Below, one piece after another: positions 26,988 to 35,044 of a stretch of 64,000 nt of DNA (position 1 is its first letter; every line of letters begins with the position of its first letter). The DNA comes from Spirosoma fluviale (GTDB lineage: Bacteria > Bacteroidota > Bacteroidia > Cytophagales > Spirosomataceae). The stretch lies in assembly GCA_945906795.1 (NCBI GenBank), contig CAMDRO010000008.1, forward strand, positions 1 through 64,000, in the 5' to 3' direction. The notes under the pieces are model-generated. The model made no database searches and was not told where the DNA came from. It saw nothing but the letters and a program-made list of their open reading frames with translations. A program made the position numbers and the translations under genes.

Positions 26988-27305
26988 ATGAATCTGATAA
27001 AAAAGCTTTTTTGGGGCAATTATCGATTTTACTCTATTTCTACGAGCGTATTATTTGTGTGGATGTTTTTTTTAGATACGAATGACTTGTCTGTTCAATA
27101 CCGATTATGGGATGAATTAAACAATATAAAATCTGAAAAGACCTATTTCCAAAAAAAATTAAAGGAGTTGGAAAAAGAACGCCGACTAGTGATCGGAAAC
27201 CCTGCTTTATTAGAAAAATATGCAAGAGAAAAGTACTTAATGAAAAAGCCCAAAGAAGATATCTTCGTGGTGGTTGACGAAAATAATCAGCCCATCGAAC
27301 GTTAA
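26988..27305 (+). CDS. Septum formation initiator, DivIC/FtsB family
   Basis: 105 residues: a single membrane segment (about 14-30, FYSISTSVLFVWMFFLD), a coiled coil (about 42-68), then the family C-terminal motif NPALLEKYAREKYLMKKPKEDIFVV. It works with FtsL and FtsQ/DivIB at the division site. Pairing with eno is common in many bacteria. The unit ends in the strong hairpin at 27327. Confidence 0.9.
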   Translation: MNLIKKLFWGNYRFYSISTSVLFVWMFFLDTNDLSVQYRLWDELNNIKSEKTYFQKKLKELEKERRLVIGNPALLEKYAREKYLMKKPKEDIFVVVDENNQPIER

Positions 27306-27326
27306 TTTTTTATTTAGTCTATTCAC

Positions 27327-27359
27327 AAAAAAGCCCTTTCCAATGAAAGGGCTTTTTTT
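27327..27359. terminator. Bidirectional terminator shared by eno-divIC and gpmI-acetyltransferase units
   Basis: Perfect 14-bp stem AAAAAAGCCCTTTC / GAAAGGGCTTTTTT with loop CAAT, with T-runs on both strands. The stop codon of the minus-strand acetyltransferase gene (27358-27360) overlaps the end of the stem. Confidence 0.88.
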
Positions 27360-28017
27360 ATATCTTAATGTTATTACTAGACAAACTTGATTTTTCAGCT
27401 GGATTTCCTTTCCAAATACTCCAAGGTTCCGTTTTTTGACGAGTTAAATTTGCTCCCATGGCAATTAAAGTCCCCTCTCCTAAAACTGATTTGTCTCGAA
27501 TCGTAGCGTTGACGCCAAAAAAACAATAATCCCCCACTTCACAGCGCCCAGAAAGCACGACATGCGAGGTAAAAAATACGTGATCCCCAATGATTCCATG
27601 GTGACCGATGTGGTTACCCGACCATAAAACGCAATTATTTCCAATCGTCACATAAGGTTGAATCGTATTGTCTTCTAAAATAAAACAATTCTCACCTATC
27701 TTATCTGTCAGAACCGTTGCATGAGAACTAATATATGAAATGTATGAGTAGCCCTTTTCTAAACCTTGTTCGTATACTCTTGCCCGAACTTGGTTCATGT
27801 TTTTCTCCGTTAATGGCGCAAAGAATTTAAACTCGGAAGGAGGATACGCTTTTTCAACCGTTTCAAAGGGGACTAAAGGCAAGCCGTGAAACTGCTGCTC
27901 TTCAATGAACTCTTCCTCTACCGTAAAAGCAACCACCTCATGTTCACTATCATTTTGCAAATAATAGAGTGCAAGTTCTGCCGTGAGCGTATTTCCAAAT
28001 ATGACAATTTTAGACAT
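27358..28017 (-). CDS. NeuD-like hexapeptide-repeat O-acyltransferase
   Basis: 219 residues. The N-terminal ~90 residues form a small Rossmann-like PglD/NeuD N-domain (KIVIFGNTLTAELALYYL). From about 95 there are left-handed beta-helix hexapeptide repeats (IGENCFILEDNTIQPYVTIGNNCVLW, HIGHHGIIGDHVFFTS with the catalytic-type His). The C-terminus has WKGNPAEKS. Relatives acetylate sialic acids or amino-sugar nucleotides for glycans. Here it sits 11 bases downstream of gpmI, so the transcript joins glycolysis with a glycan-type enzyme. The substrate is unknown. Confidence 0.8.
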   Translation of the reverse strand: MSKIVIFGNTLTAELALYYLQNDSEHEVVAFTVEEEFIEEQQFHGLPLVPFETVEKAYPPSEFKFFAPLTEKNMNQVRARVYEQGLEKGYSYISYISSHATVLTDKIGENCFILEDNTIQPYVTIGNNCVLWSGNHIGHHGIIGDHVFFTSHVVLSGRCEVGDYCFFGVNATIRDKSVLGEGTLIAMGANLTRQKTEPWSIWKGNPAEKSSLSSNNIKI

Positions 28018-28028
28018 AATAAAGCTAT

Positions 28029-29549
28029 TTAAAACAAGGCCACCCCTGTCATTTCCTTGGGTTGATCTACCCCCATTAATTTTAAAATAGTAGGCGAAAT
28101 ATCGCCCAATTTACCATTATTTAGCGTAGGGTGAAAATCATTATCGACCAAAATACAGGGTACCAAATTTGTTGAGTGAGCCGTATTGGGTGAACCATCT
28201 TCATTAATCATCACATCTGCATTTCCATGGTCAGCGATGATAATAAAAGAATATCCGTGCTTTAGCCCCACATTTACCACGGCTTCCGCACAAGAATCTA
28301 CGGTTTCCACGGCCTTTACTACCGCTTCAAAAACGCCTGTATGGCCAACCATATCCGGATTGGCAAAATTTAAGCACACAAAGTCAACTTCCTCTTTTTC
28401 TAATTCAGGGACCAATGCATCTCTTAATTCTGCTGCCGACATTTCTGGCTGCAAATCATAGGTGGCCACTTTCGGAGAATTTCGCATCAAGTTCGTTTGT
28501 CCCGTAAATAGCTTCTCTCTTCCTCCGGAAAAGAAAAAAGTAACATGTGGATATTTTTCGGTTTCGGCAATGCGAATTTGTTTTTTACCAGCTCCCTCTA
28601 AAACCTCCCCCATCGTCATCGGCAAATTAGAATCATTAAATATCACATGAACTCCTTTAAATTCTTTGTCATACTCAGTCATCGTCAAGTAATATAAATC
28701 CAAAGGTTTCATTCCTTGTTCAGGAAAATCTTTTTGGGTCAAAGCCTGTGTAATTTCTCTACCGCGATCCGTTCTAAAATTAAAACAAATGACCACGTCC
28801 CCCGATTCAATATTTCCTTTTGGGGTGCCATCAGCATTCGTCATAATGATGGGCTTAATAAATTCATCCGTTACCCCAACCACATAACTGGATGAAATAG
28901 AGGCTAAAACATCTTGGCTAGCGTCACCCGTTCCGTGAACCATCGCGTTATAGGCTAGGGCTACTCGCTCCCAGCGATTATCGCGGTCCATCGCAAAATA
29001 ACGACCTGTAACAGTCGCAATTTGCGTGTTCGTTTTTAGGGTATGTTGGTATAAATCAGTCAAAAAATGTAAGCCTGATTTAGGGTCGGTATCACGACCA
29101 TCTGTAAATGCGTGAACAAACACCTTTTTTAAACCCGCCTCCGAAGCGGAGGTCAATAAAGATTTTAAATGTTCGATGTGGGCGTGAACACCTCCATCAG
29201 ACACTAGGCCAATAAAATGTACTGATTTATTATTTTTAGAAGCATAATCAAAAGCCTTCGCCAGCTCCACTTCTTGGCCTAAGGTATTTTCTTTGACTGA
29301 TTTATTAATTCTGACTAAGTTTTGATAAACTACTCGGCCTGCGCCCAAATTCATGTGCCCCACTTCCGAATTGCCCATTTGGCCTTCAGGTAAACCCACA
29401 GCCAACCCAGATGCTTCTAATTTTGAATGTGGATATTTTTGATACAGGGAGTCAATAAAAGGAGTTTTAGCTGCGTCAATAGCCGAAACTTTTGGGTTGG
29501 TCGCAATGCCCCAACCATCTAAAATCATTAATACTACTTTTTTATTCAC
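28029..29549 (-). CDS. gpmI: 2,3-bisphosphoglycerate-independent phosphoglycerate mutase
   Basis: 506 residues, alkaline-phosphatase superfamily with two metal centres. The phosphorylated Ser61 is in MGNSEVGHMNLGAGRVVYQ, and metal sites include D11 (LDGWG), DGRDTDP, and ADHGNAD with the following NTAHSTN. It interconverts 3- and 2-phosphoglycerate, the step before enolase. The downstream hexapeptide transferase follows after 11 bases. Confidence 0.96.
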   Translation of the reverse strand: MNKKVVLMILDGWGIATNPKVSAIDAAKTPFIDSLYQKYPHSKLEASGLAVGLPEGQMGNSEVGHMNLGAGRVVYQNLVRINKSVKENTLGQEVELAKAFDYASKNNKSVHFIGLVSDGGVHAHIEHLKSLLTSASEAGLKKVFVHAFTDGRDTDPKSGLHFLTDLYQHTLKTNTQIATVTGRYFAMDRDNRWERVALAYNAMVHGTGDASQDVLASISSSYVVGVTDEFIKPIIMTNADGTPKGNIESGDVVICFNFRTDRGREITQALTQKDFPEQGMKPLDLYYLTMTEYDKEFKGVHVIFNDSNLPMTMGEVLEGAGKKQIRIAETEKYPHVTFFFSGGREKLFTGQTNLMRNSPKVATYDLQPEMSAAELRDALVPELEKEEVDFVCLNFANPDMVGHTGVFEAVVKAVETVDSCAEAVVNVGLKHGYSFIIIADHGNADVMINEDGSPNTAHSTNLVPCILVDNDFHPTLNNGKLGDISPTILKLMGVDQPKEMTGVALF

Positions 29550-29599
29550 AGAAATTTTTCTTACAATTTTATAAAATTAACCAAAATACAGATAAATGT

Positions 29600-30286
29600 C
29601 TAGGCACGTTCATTCATTTGTTGGGCCAAAGCCAAAATATCTTTAACTTCAATAATATTTGTATGATGGCCAAAAACCGCACACTCAATCATTGCCTTTC
29701 CTAATTCTGATAACCTAGATGTGTGATTGGGTATTATTACTTTGAAAAATGGATAAATCCAATCAATGTAATTATAGTATGAAAGTGTATTTTTCATGCC
29801 AACAGTCGGTTGTAAGTAGCCCGGTCGAAATGCATACGTATTTTTAAAGCCTAATTTAGCCAGGTCATTTTCCGTCCTTCCTTTAACACGCGCCCACATG
29901 ACAGATCCTTTTTCTGAAGAATCAGTGGCCGAACCCGATATGTAAGAGAAGGTCATGTTGGGGTTCGATTTTGCCAAAATGGTGGCAAAACCAATCGTCA
30001 ACGTATGTGTTTTCAATGTAAATTCATCTTCTTTCATGCCGATGGAAGAAACACCCAGGCAAAATAAGCAGGCATCATATTCCCGAACAAGATCAAGCAA
30101 CCCCTCTAGTTTATAAAAATCAACCATTTGATATTCTTTCAATTTCGGATGAATGTAACCCGTAGGCTTACGTCCGATCACTAAAACCTCCTCAATATAG
30201 ATTGAATTCAGCGCTTCATGTAGGACCCCTTCGCCCACCATTCCCGTAGCTCCCGTAATGATTATTTTGATTTTAACTTTTTCCAT
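29600..30286 (-). CDS. NAD(P)-binding Rossmann-fold protein, atypical SDR
   Basis: 228 residues. The dinucleotide-binding motif is ITGATGMVGEGVL (11-23). A family-typical SYISGSATDSSEKGSVMWARVKGRTEN segment carries a Ser-X-W-X-X-V-K-G arrangement in place of YxxxK. Related proteins are annotated as epimerase-like or HTATIP2-like. Role unknown. It stands alone between gpmI and the divergent Dabb-protein gene. Confidence 0.75.
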   Translation of the reverse strand: MEKVKIKIIITGATGMVGEGVLHEALNSIYIEEVLVIGRKPTGYIHPKLKEYQMVDFYKLEGLLDLVREYDACLFCLGVSSIGMKEDEFTLKTHTLTIGFATILAKSNPNMTFSYISGSATDSSEKGSVMWARVKGRTENDLAKLGFKNTYAFRPGYLQPTVGMKNTLSYYNYIDWIYPFFKVIIPNHTSRLSELGKAMIECAVFGHHTNIIEVKDILALAQQMNERA

Positions 30287-30326
30287 AGTAGAATTGAATA
30301 TATTTTAATTAAAAAACTTCCAAAAA

Positions 30327-30719
30327 ATGACTGACCGACGTACATTTATTCAACAATCTGGGCTGATGGCCGCGGGATTGTCAAATGGCTTAAACGCTCC
30401 TGCCTCTATGACTTTTATACATCACGTACTTTTTTGGGCCAAAAACCCTGAAAACCAATCCGAAAAAGATCAATTATTCAAAGCCTTAAAATCCTTAGGC
30501 AAATTACCTATGATTCAATCAGCTCATGTAGGAAAGCCTATCGTTACAGACTTTGATAAACCCGTTACAGAGGCAAGTTATACCTTTTCCGTGGTGTTAA
30601 TCTTTGATAGCGCTGAAAAAGAAAAGGAATATCTATATCATCCACTTCATAAAAAATTCATCGATGACAACAAGCATTTATGGGGAAAAGTTCAAGTTTT
30701 TGACTCCCAAATGATTTAG
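30327..30719 (+). CDS. Dabb-domain protein with Tat-like leader
   Basis: 130 residues: a twin-arginine-like start (DRRTFIQQSGLMAAG), then a stress-responsive alpha/beta-barrel (Dabb) domain (MTFIHHVLFWAKNP, then YTFSVVLIFDSAEKEKEYLYHPLHKKFI). Dabb proteins form dimeric barrels; some are decarboxylases or cyclases, most have no known function. Export by Tat is inferred from the RR-F motif and the short hydrophobic stretch. Confidence 0.75.
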   Translation: MTDRRTFIQQSGLMAAGLSNGLNAPASMTFIHHVLFWAKNPENQSEKDQLFKALKSLGKLPMIQSAHVGKPIVTDFDKPVTEASYTFSVVLIFDSAEKEKEYLYHPLHKKFIDDNKHLWGKVQVFDSQMI

Positions 30720-30752
30720 AAATTTATGATACCCTCCAATAAATTAATTCGT

Positions 30753-30793
30753 GCTCATTAAATTCTCAATGAATTTTAATGAGCATGTTTTTT
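30753..30793 (+). terminator. Terminator of the Dabb gene, overlapping the end of the TVP38-family gene
   Basis: Hairpin GCTCATTAAATTC (30753-30765) / GAATTTTAATGAGC (30771-30784) with one bulged A, followed by a seven-T run (30787-30793). The 3' arm includes the stop codon and last codons of the convergent TVP38-type gene. Confidence 0.68.
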
Positions 30794-31483
30794 TGCCAAA
30801 TAAAACATGCCGGCTCCCGATAAAACTAAAAGAGCGAAGCTTACAAAGTCTTGCCAATGAGCACTTTGTGGATTATTCCATAAATATTCGACGGATTTTG
30901 CCTGCATGCCCGTCCAAACGGCCAACAAGGTTCTGGGCAACATACCCAATGTCCCTGCGATAAAAAATTTCCTAACACTGACGCCTAAAAATGCCATGAT
31001 GGCATTCGTAATTGCAAAAGGAAAAACGGGGGATAGCCGGGCTAAAAATACCCAAGAAAATGAATTTGACTGAACATGGTCTAGAAATGATGCTGTTTTG
31101 AATTTTGATTTAATGAACGTTAAAATGGCCTCCCCTTTAACTAATTTAGCAACAAAAAAACCAAGCAATGAAGCGATTGAGTACGCAATAATTAAGGGTA
31201 TGATGCCATGTAAACCCCATATGTATCCCGTAAACAAGGCAAAAAAAGTGGTTGGGCTAAACGCGAGGCCCATGATAAAAATGGCTACACACCAAAAAAC
31301 AAATAGGTCGGCGCCCTGTAAAGATTGAAAAAAATCAGGATTAGAAATAGCATAATAGCCTAAAAGGCTGCTTGAAACTAAGGGCAATGCCCCCATCCAA
31401 ATAAGGTATAAAAATTCAATAATCATTTTGCGACTAAATGGCATGGGCTTGGGTTGGGCCAACAAAGATACATCAGTTTTCAT
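30776..31483 (-). CDS. TVP38/TMEM64-family (VTT-domain) membrane protein
   Basis: 235 residues from ATG 31483 (a GTG at 31513 would add ten residues with no family support). About five hydrophobic segments; the VTT core includes SPTTFFALFTGYIWGLHGIIPLIIAYSIAS and FLARLSPVFPFAITNAIMAFLGVS. DedA/TVP38 proteins act as lipid scramblases or affect membrane homeostasis and envelope integrity. It is divergent from hisH, with 55 bases between the starts. Confidence 0.82.
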   Translation of the reverse strand: MKTDVSLLAQPKPMPFSRKMIIEFLYLIWMGALPLVSSSLLGYYAISNPDFFQSLQGADLFVFWCVAIFIMGLAFSPTTFFALFTGYIWGLHGIIPLIIAYSIASLLGFFVAKLVKGEAILTFIKSKFKTASFLDHVQSNSFSWVFLARLSPVFPFAITNAIMAFLGVSVRKFFIAGTLGMLPRTLLAVWTGMQAKSVEYLWNNPQSAHWQDFVSFALLVLSGAGMFYLAKKHAH

Positions 31484-31501
31484 AATGCAAGCCCTTTTAC
31501 C

Positions 31502-31509
31502 TACCTTTG
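31502..31509 (+). promoter_or_regulatory. -7 element for the hisH-A-F-IE unit
   Basis: TACCTTTG fits TAnnTTTG, 29 bases before the hisH ATG. The -33 region has TTT rather than TTG. Leader of about 25 bases, with no attenuator-like His codon run. Confidence 0.42.
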
Positions 31510-31538
31510 CCACGCGTTTTGCGCATTAATTTCCTCCT

Positions 31539-32126
31539 ATGAACATTGCGATTATTAAATATAATGCGGGTAATGTGGCTTCAGTCATGTATGCTTTAGA
31601 TAGAATCGGGGCAAAATATACATGGACGGATGATGAAAAAGTAATTCAATCCGCTGATAAAGTGATCTTTCCTGGTGTGGGTGAAGCAAGTACCGCCATG
31701 GCCTATTTAAAGGAGAAGAAATTAGATCAATTGATTCCGACGCTTAAGCAACCGGTATTAGCGACGTGTATTGGGATGCAATTATTGTGTAAACATTCAG
31801 AGGAAAATAACACGGATTGTATGGGCGTTTTTGACGTAAACATTACCCGCTTTCAATCCAATACGTTGAAAATTCCTCATGTAGGTTGGAATTCTATCCA
31901 AGCCCATGGAGAAAACGACCTCATGAAAGGCTTACATGAAACCGAGTTTGTCTATTTTGTTCACTCGTTTTATGCTCCTGTTTATCAGGATACCTCCGCC
32001 ATTTGCGAGTATATACAGCCTTTTTCAGCGATGTTGCAAAAGGATAATTTTTTTGCGGCTCAATTTCACGCTGAAATCAGTGGGAAGGTAGGCCAAAAAA
32101 TCATACAAAACTTTTTAGCTTTATAA
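31539..32126 (+). CDS. hisH: Imidazole glycerol phosphate synthase glutaminase subunit HisH
   Basis: 195 residues, class I glutamine amidotransferase: oxyanion strand VIFPGVGEAS, nucleophile Cys77 in LATCIGMQLL, and the His/Glu pair in QFHAEISGKVGQ, where the usual Pro after His is Ala. It supplies ammonia to HisF. First gene of the visible his unit; hisG, D, C and B are not upstream. Confidence 0.94.
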   Translation: MNIAIIKYNAGNVASVMYALDRIGAKYTWTDDEKVIQSADKVIFPGVGEASTAMAYLKEKKLDQLIPTLKQPVLATCIGMQLLCKHSEENNTDCMGVFDVNITRFQSNTLKIPHVGWNSIQAHGENDLMKGLHETEFVYFVHSFYAPVYQDTSAICEYIQPFSAMLQKDNFFAAQFHAEISGKVGQKIIQNFLAL

Positions 32127-32134
32127 GTATCCCT

Positions 32135-32869
32135 ATGCTTCAAATCATTCCAGCCATAGATTTAATTGAAGGTCAATGTGTCCGATTGACACAGGGTGAT
32201 TATGCACAAAAAAAAGTGTACTCTTCGGATCCTTTAGAAATAGCCAAGGCGTTTGAGGGAGCGGGGATTAAGAGGTTGCACTTAGTGGATTTGGATGGAG
32301 CAAAGGCAAAAAAAATTATCAATCTCCATGTATTAGAAAAGATTGCTCAGGGGACATCTTTACACATTGATTTTGGCGGTGGGGTTCAATCTGACGAAAT
32401 GATCGACTTAGCCTTTTCGGCTGGAGCAGCTCAAATAACGGCAGGAAGTATTGCGGTTAGAAATAGGGACATGGTGATAGGCTGGTTCCAAAAATATGGC
32501 GCCGATAAAATCATTGTGGGTGCAGATGCGCATCATGAGCAAATCGCGGTATCGGGTTGGCAAGAAAATTCAAATATTTCCATATTTGACTTCTTGACTG
32601 ATTATGAAAATGCCGGAGCCCGTTACATTATTTCTACGGATGTGGCCAAAGATGGATTATTGCAAGGCCCCAGTTTTGAATTATATGAAAAAATACAAAC
32701 TCAGAATCCTAGTCTACACATCATAGCAAGTGGAGGGGTGGCTAGTATGGACGATTTGAATACATTAAAAGAAATGAATCTTTTTGGCGTCATTGTGGGA
32801 AAGGCTTTTTATGAAGGCAGGATCACTTTAAATGAATTGACTTCATTTGCAAATAATACGTCATGTTAA
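32135..32869 (+). CDS. hisA: Phosphoribosylformimino-5-aminoimidazole carboxamide ribotide isomerase HisA
   Basis: 244 residues, TIM barrel. Catalytic Asp9 is in [15 protein letters not shown], with FGGGVQSDE and the late phosphate loop [11 protein letters not shown]. It performs the Amadori rearrangement before HisF/H. It starts 8 bases after hisH and overlaps hisF by 7 bases. Confidence 0.95.
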   Translation: MLQIIPAIDLIEGQCVRLTQGDYAQKKVYSSDPLEIAKAFEGAGIKRLHLVDLDGAKAKKIINLHVLEKIAQGTSLHIDFGGGVQSDEMIDLAFSAGAAQITAGSIAVRNRDMVIGWFQKYGADKIIVGADAHHEQIAVSGWQENSNISIFDFLTDYENAGARYIISTDVAKDGLLQGPSFELYEKIQTQNPSLHIIASGGVASMDDLNTLKEMNLFGVIVGKAFYEGRITLNELTSFANNTSC

Positions 32870-33618
32870 CAAAGAGAATTATCCCCTGTCTTGATATTAA
32901 AGAAGGTCGAACGGTCAAGGGGACTAATTTTGTCGACTTGCGTGATGCAGGGGATCCAGTCGAGTTAGGTGCATTTTATGCCGAAAATGGGGCGGATGAA
33001 TTGGTTTTTTTAGATATCACGGCGACCATTGATAACCGTAAAACCTTGGTAGAATTAGTCAAGCAAGTCGCTCGACAAGTGAACATTCCATTTACCGTTG
33101 GCGGAGGAATCGGATCCATTGAAGACGTTTCGGCCTTATTAAATGCGGGAGCGGATAAAGTTTCGATTAATTCCTCTGTAGTTCGCCGACCGGGATTAAT
33201 TGACGAGTTAGCGTTACAATTTGGCTCACAATGCATTATTGTAGCCATAGATACACGATTTGTGGATGGGGCCGATTGGGTGCACACGCACGGAGGAAGA
33301 AATATAACAGCTCTCAAAACGCTTGAATGGGCAAAGGAAGTCGAGCAAAGAGGTGCAGGAGAAATTCTATTAACCTCCATGGATACGGATGGAACAAAAG
33401 CGGGATTTACCAATACATTAACGGCTGAAATATCTACCCATGCATCTATTCCTATCATTGCCTCAGGTGGCGCGGGAACGATGGAAGATTTTTTTGACGT
33501 ATTTACGTTGGGAAAAGCAGATGCAGGATTAGCCGCCAGTATCTTTCACTTTAAAGAGATTGAAATTAATGCCTTAAAGAATTATTTGGCCGAGAAAGGA
33601 ATTCCGATGCGGATTTAA
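32863..33618 (+). CDS. hisF: Imidazole glycerol phosphate synthase cyclase subunit HisF
   Basis: 251 residues. Catalytic D11 ([15 protein letters not shown]) and D130 ([12 protein letters not shown]) sit at the canonical positions; phosphate loops are TVGGGIGS and [11 protein letters not shown]. It forms IGP and AICAR using ammonia from HisH. Start ATG overlaps the hisA end by 7 bases. Confidence 0.97.
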   Translation: MLTKRIIPCLDIKEGRTVKGTNFVDLRDAGDPVELGAFYAENGADELVFLDITATIDNRKTLVELVKQVARQVNIPFTVGGGIGSIEDVSALLNAGADKVSINSSVVRRPGLIDELALQFGSQCIIVAIDTRFVDGADWVHTHGGRNITALKTLEWAKEVEQRGAGEILLTSMDTDGTKAGFTNTLTAEISTHASIPIIASGGAGTMEDFFDVFTLGKADAGLAASIFHFKEIEINALKNYLAEKGIPMRI

Positions 33619-33641
33619 TAAATTCACAGATTATTAACGTT

Positions 33642-34238
33642 ATGAACCAACAACCTGATTTTTCTAAGGGCCTGATTCCAGCCATCATTCAAGATGCCAA
33701 AACACAAAAAGTGTTGATGCTAGGCTACATGAATGAGGAGGCTTATCTTAAAACAATTGCGGAGAATAGGGTCACTTTTTTTTCCCGATCAAAAAATCGC
33801 TTGTGGACCAAAGGGGAAACTTCAGAAAATTATTTACAGGTCGTTAACATCCTCGTGGATTGTGACCAAGACACGATTTTGATCCAAGCAAATCCGGAGG
33901 GGCCAACCTGCCACACGGGAACAGATACTTGCTTTAATGAGTCCAATAAAGATAATGCGGCATGGTTAGACTACCTAAAACATGTCATTCGGTCTAGGAA
34001 AAATGAGACTGCAGAGAAATCGTATACGGCATCTTTGTTTCAAAAAGGTACGCATAAAATTGCCCAAAAAGTGGGAGAAGAAGCCGTTGAATTAGTGATA
34101 GAGGCTTTAATGAAAAATGACGACTTGTTCAAAGGAGAGGCGGCTGATTTACTATTTCACTTATTAGTCTTGTTGGAAGACCGGGGAATAGGTTTGGAGG
34201 AAGTCATCAAATTGCTACAAGAAAGACATCAAAAATAA
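33642..34238 (+). CDS. hisIE: Bifunctional phosphoribosyl-AMP cyclohydrolase / phosphoribosyl-ATP pyrophosphatase
   Basis: 198 residues. HisI domain about 5-105: VLMLGYMNEEAYLKT, FFSRSKNRLWTKGETS, VDCDQDTILI and zinc ligands in CHTGTDTCF. HisE domain about 110-195: HKIAQKVGEEAVELVIEAL with the acidic metal site, and EAADLLFHLLVLLEDRG. These are steps 2 and 3 of histidine synthesis. Last recognised his gene of the unit. Confidence 0.96.
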   Translation: MNQQPDFSKGLIPAIIQDAKTQKVLMLGYMNEEAYLKTIAENRVTFFSRSKNRLWTKGETSENYLQVVNILVDCDQDTILIQANPEGPTCHTGTDTCFNESNKDNAAWLDYLKHVIRSRKNETAEKSYTASLFQKGTHKIAQKVGEEAVELVIEALMKNDDLFKGEAADLLFHLLVLLEDRGIGLEEVIKLLQERHQK

Positions 34239-34239
34239 T

Positions 34240-34578
34240 ATGATCGGATTCGTTATACGCTACATCGTGATCGCCATCGTCGTGATGGTTGTCCCCAGAT
34301 ACCTCAAAGGGATCACGGTGGATGGATTTACAGTAGCACTTTGGGTGGCCTTAGCCATGGGATTTTTAAATTCTTTTGTCAAACCCCTACTTAAAATCAT
34401 CAGTTTCCCGATCACATTTATCACCTTGGGTTTGTTCTCCTTAGTCATCAATGTGGGACTTGTGTATTTAGTCGCACATTATATTACAGGATTTCATGTG
34501 ACAGGATTTATTGCTCCCCTAATTTTCAGCTTTATTCTTGGAATCACGAACAGTCTTGTGGGCTTATTTACCAAATAG
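34240..34578 (+). CDS. Small 4-TM membrane protein of the mycobacterial-holin-like (PF04020) family
   Basis: 112 residues with four hydrophobic segments (IRYIVIAIVVMVVP, FTVALWVALAMGFLNSFV, FPITFITLGLFSLVINVGLVYLV, APLIFSFILGITNSLVGLF). The pattern NSFVKPLLKIISFPITFITLGLF is the core of the PF04020 family. Despite the 'phage holin' name it is widespread in non-phage settings. It begins one base after the hisIE stop, so it is probably on the same transcript. Function unknown. Confidence 0.82.
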   Translation: MIGFVIRYIVIAIVVMVVPRYLKGITVDGFTVALWVALAMGFLNSFVKPLLKIISFPITFITLGLFSLVINVGLVYLVAHYITGFHVTGFIAPLIFSFILGITNSLVGLFTK

Positions 34579-34598
34579 CTTCCAATCCATTCACCGCA

Positions 34599-34982
34599 TC
34601 AATCAGGCAACCCGTTTTGAAAGGTGATTTCGGTCGCTAGGCCAATTGCAGAAAATCGGAAAGCCATAGTTTTTGCTTGAGAAGGATTGGTAATTTTGAC
34701 ACATTGTGCACCCCTTTCTAGAAAATAAATATAATATTCTTGATTGCGATCGGCTAATTGCTGGATATCGGGTTTCCCTAAAATATCCTCCACATCGTTA
34801 GAGCTGACCGCTTTCCAAGTCATCTTATTGGCCTTTAGCCATGCCATTTGCTGCAGTCGATCATCTTTACAAGCGCCACGATCATTTTTAAATAATGCCA
34901 CATCTAAGCCATTTAAATCCGGTTTATGGGTACAAGAGGCCAACAAGAAAATAATAAAAAGAGAGAGGAATGCGGCTTTCAT
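34599..34982 (-). CDS. Small lipoprotein, possibly SmpA/BamE-like
   Basis: 127 residues with lipobox LASC (Cys17). The mature part has DVEDILGKPD, then a strand pair (EYYIYFLERGAQC, MAFRFSAIGLATEITFQNG). That is the layout of the SmpA/OmlA-like fold, where a LGxPD helix precedes two strands, but the match is loose. A minus-strand TACTTTTG at 35000-35007 is a likely -7 box 18 bases before the ATG. Confidence 0.6.
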   Translation of the reverse strand: MKAAFLSLFIIFLLASCTHKPDLNGLDVALFKNDRGACKDDRLQQMAWLKANKMTWKAVSSNDVEDILGKPDIQQLADRNQEYYIYFLERGAQCVKITNPSQAKTMAFRFSAIGLATEITFQNGLPD

Positions 34983-34999
34983 AAATATTTTGTCGAATA

Positions 35000-35007
35000 C
35001 AAAAGTA
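35000..35007 (-). promoter_or_regulatory. -7 element for the small lipoprotein gene at 34982
   Basis: Minus-strand TACTTTTG (exact TAnnTTTG) with a predicted leader of about a dozen bases. No TTG at the expected -33 position. Confidence 0.38.
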
Positions 35008-35044
35008 AAGAATTGTACGTAAATTGGAGCATCATTTCGATTAT

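Noticed and set aside
31484-31513. GTG-initiated extension of the TVP38-family protein
   Set aside because: It adds ten residues without family support and overlaps the hisH -7 box.
31531-31538. CCTCCT just before the hisH ATG, read as a translation signal
   Set aside because: It matches the anti-Shine-Dalgarno and not the Shine-Dalgarno sequence, so it cannot pair with 16S rRNA; probably chance.
34240-34578. Prophage remnant suggested by the 'phage holin family' label of the small membrane protein
   Set aside because: No phage genes are nearby; PF04020 proteins are common in ordinary chromosomal operons and this gene is coupled to hisIE.
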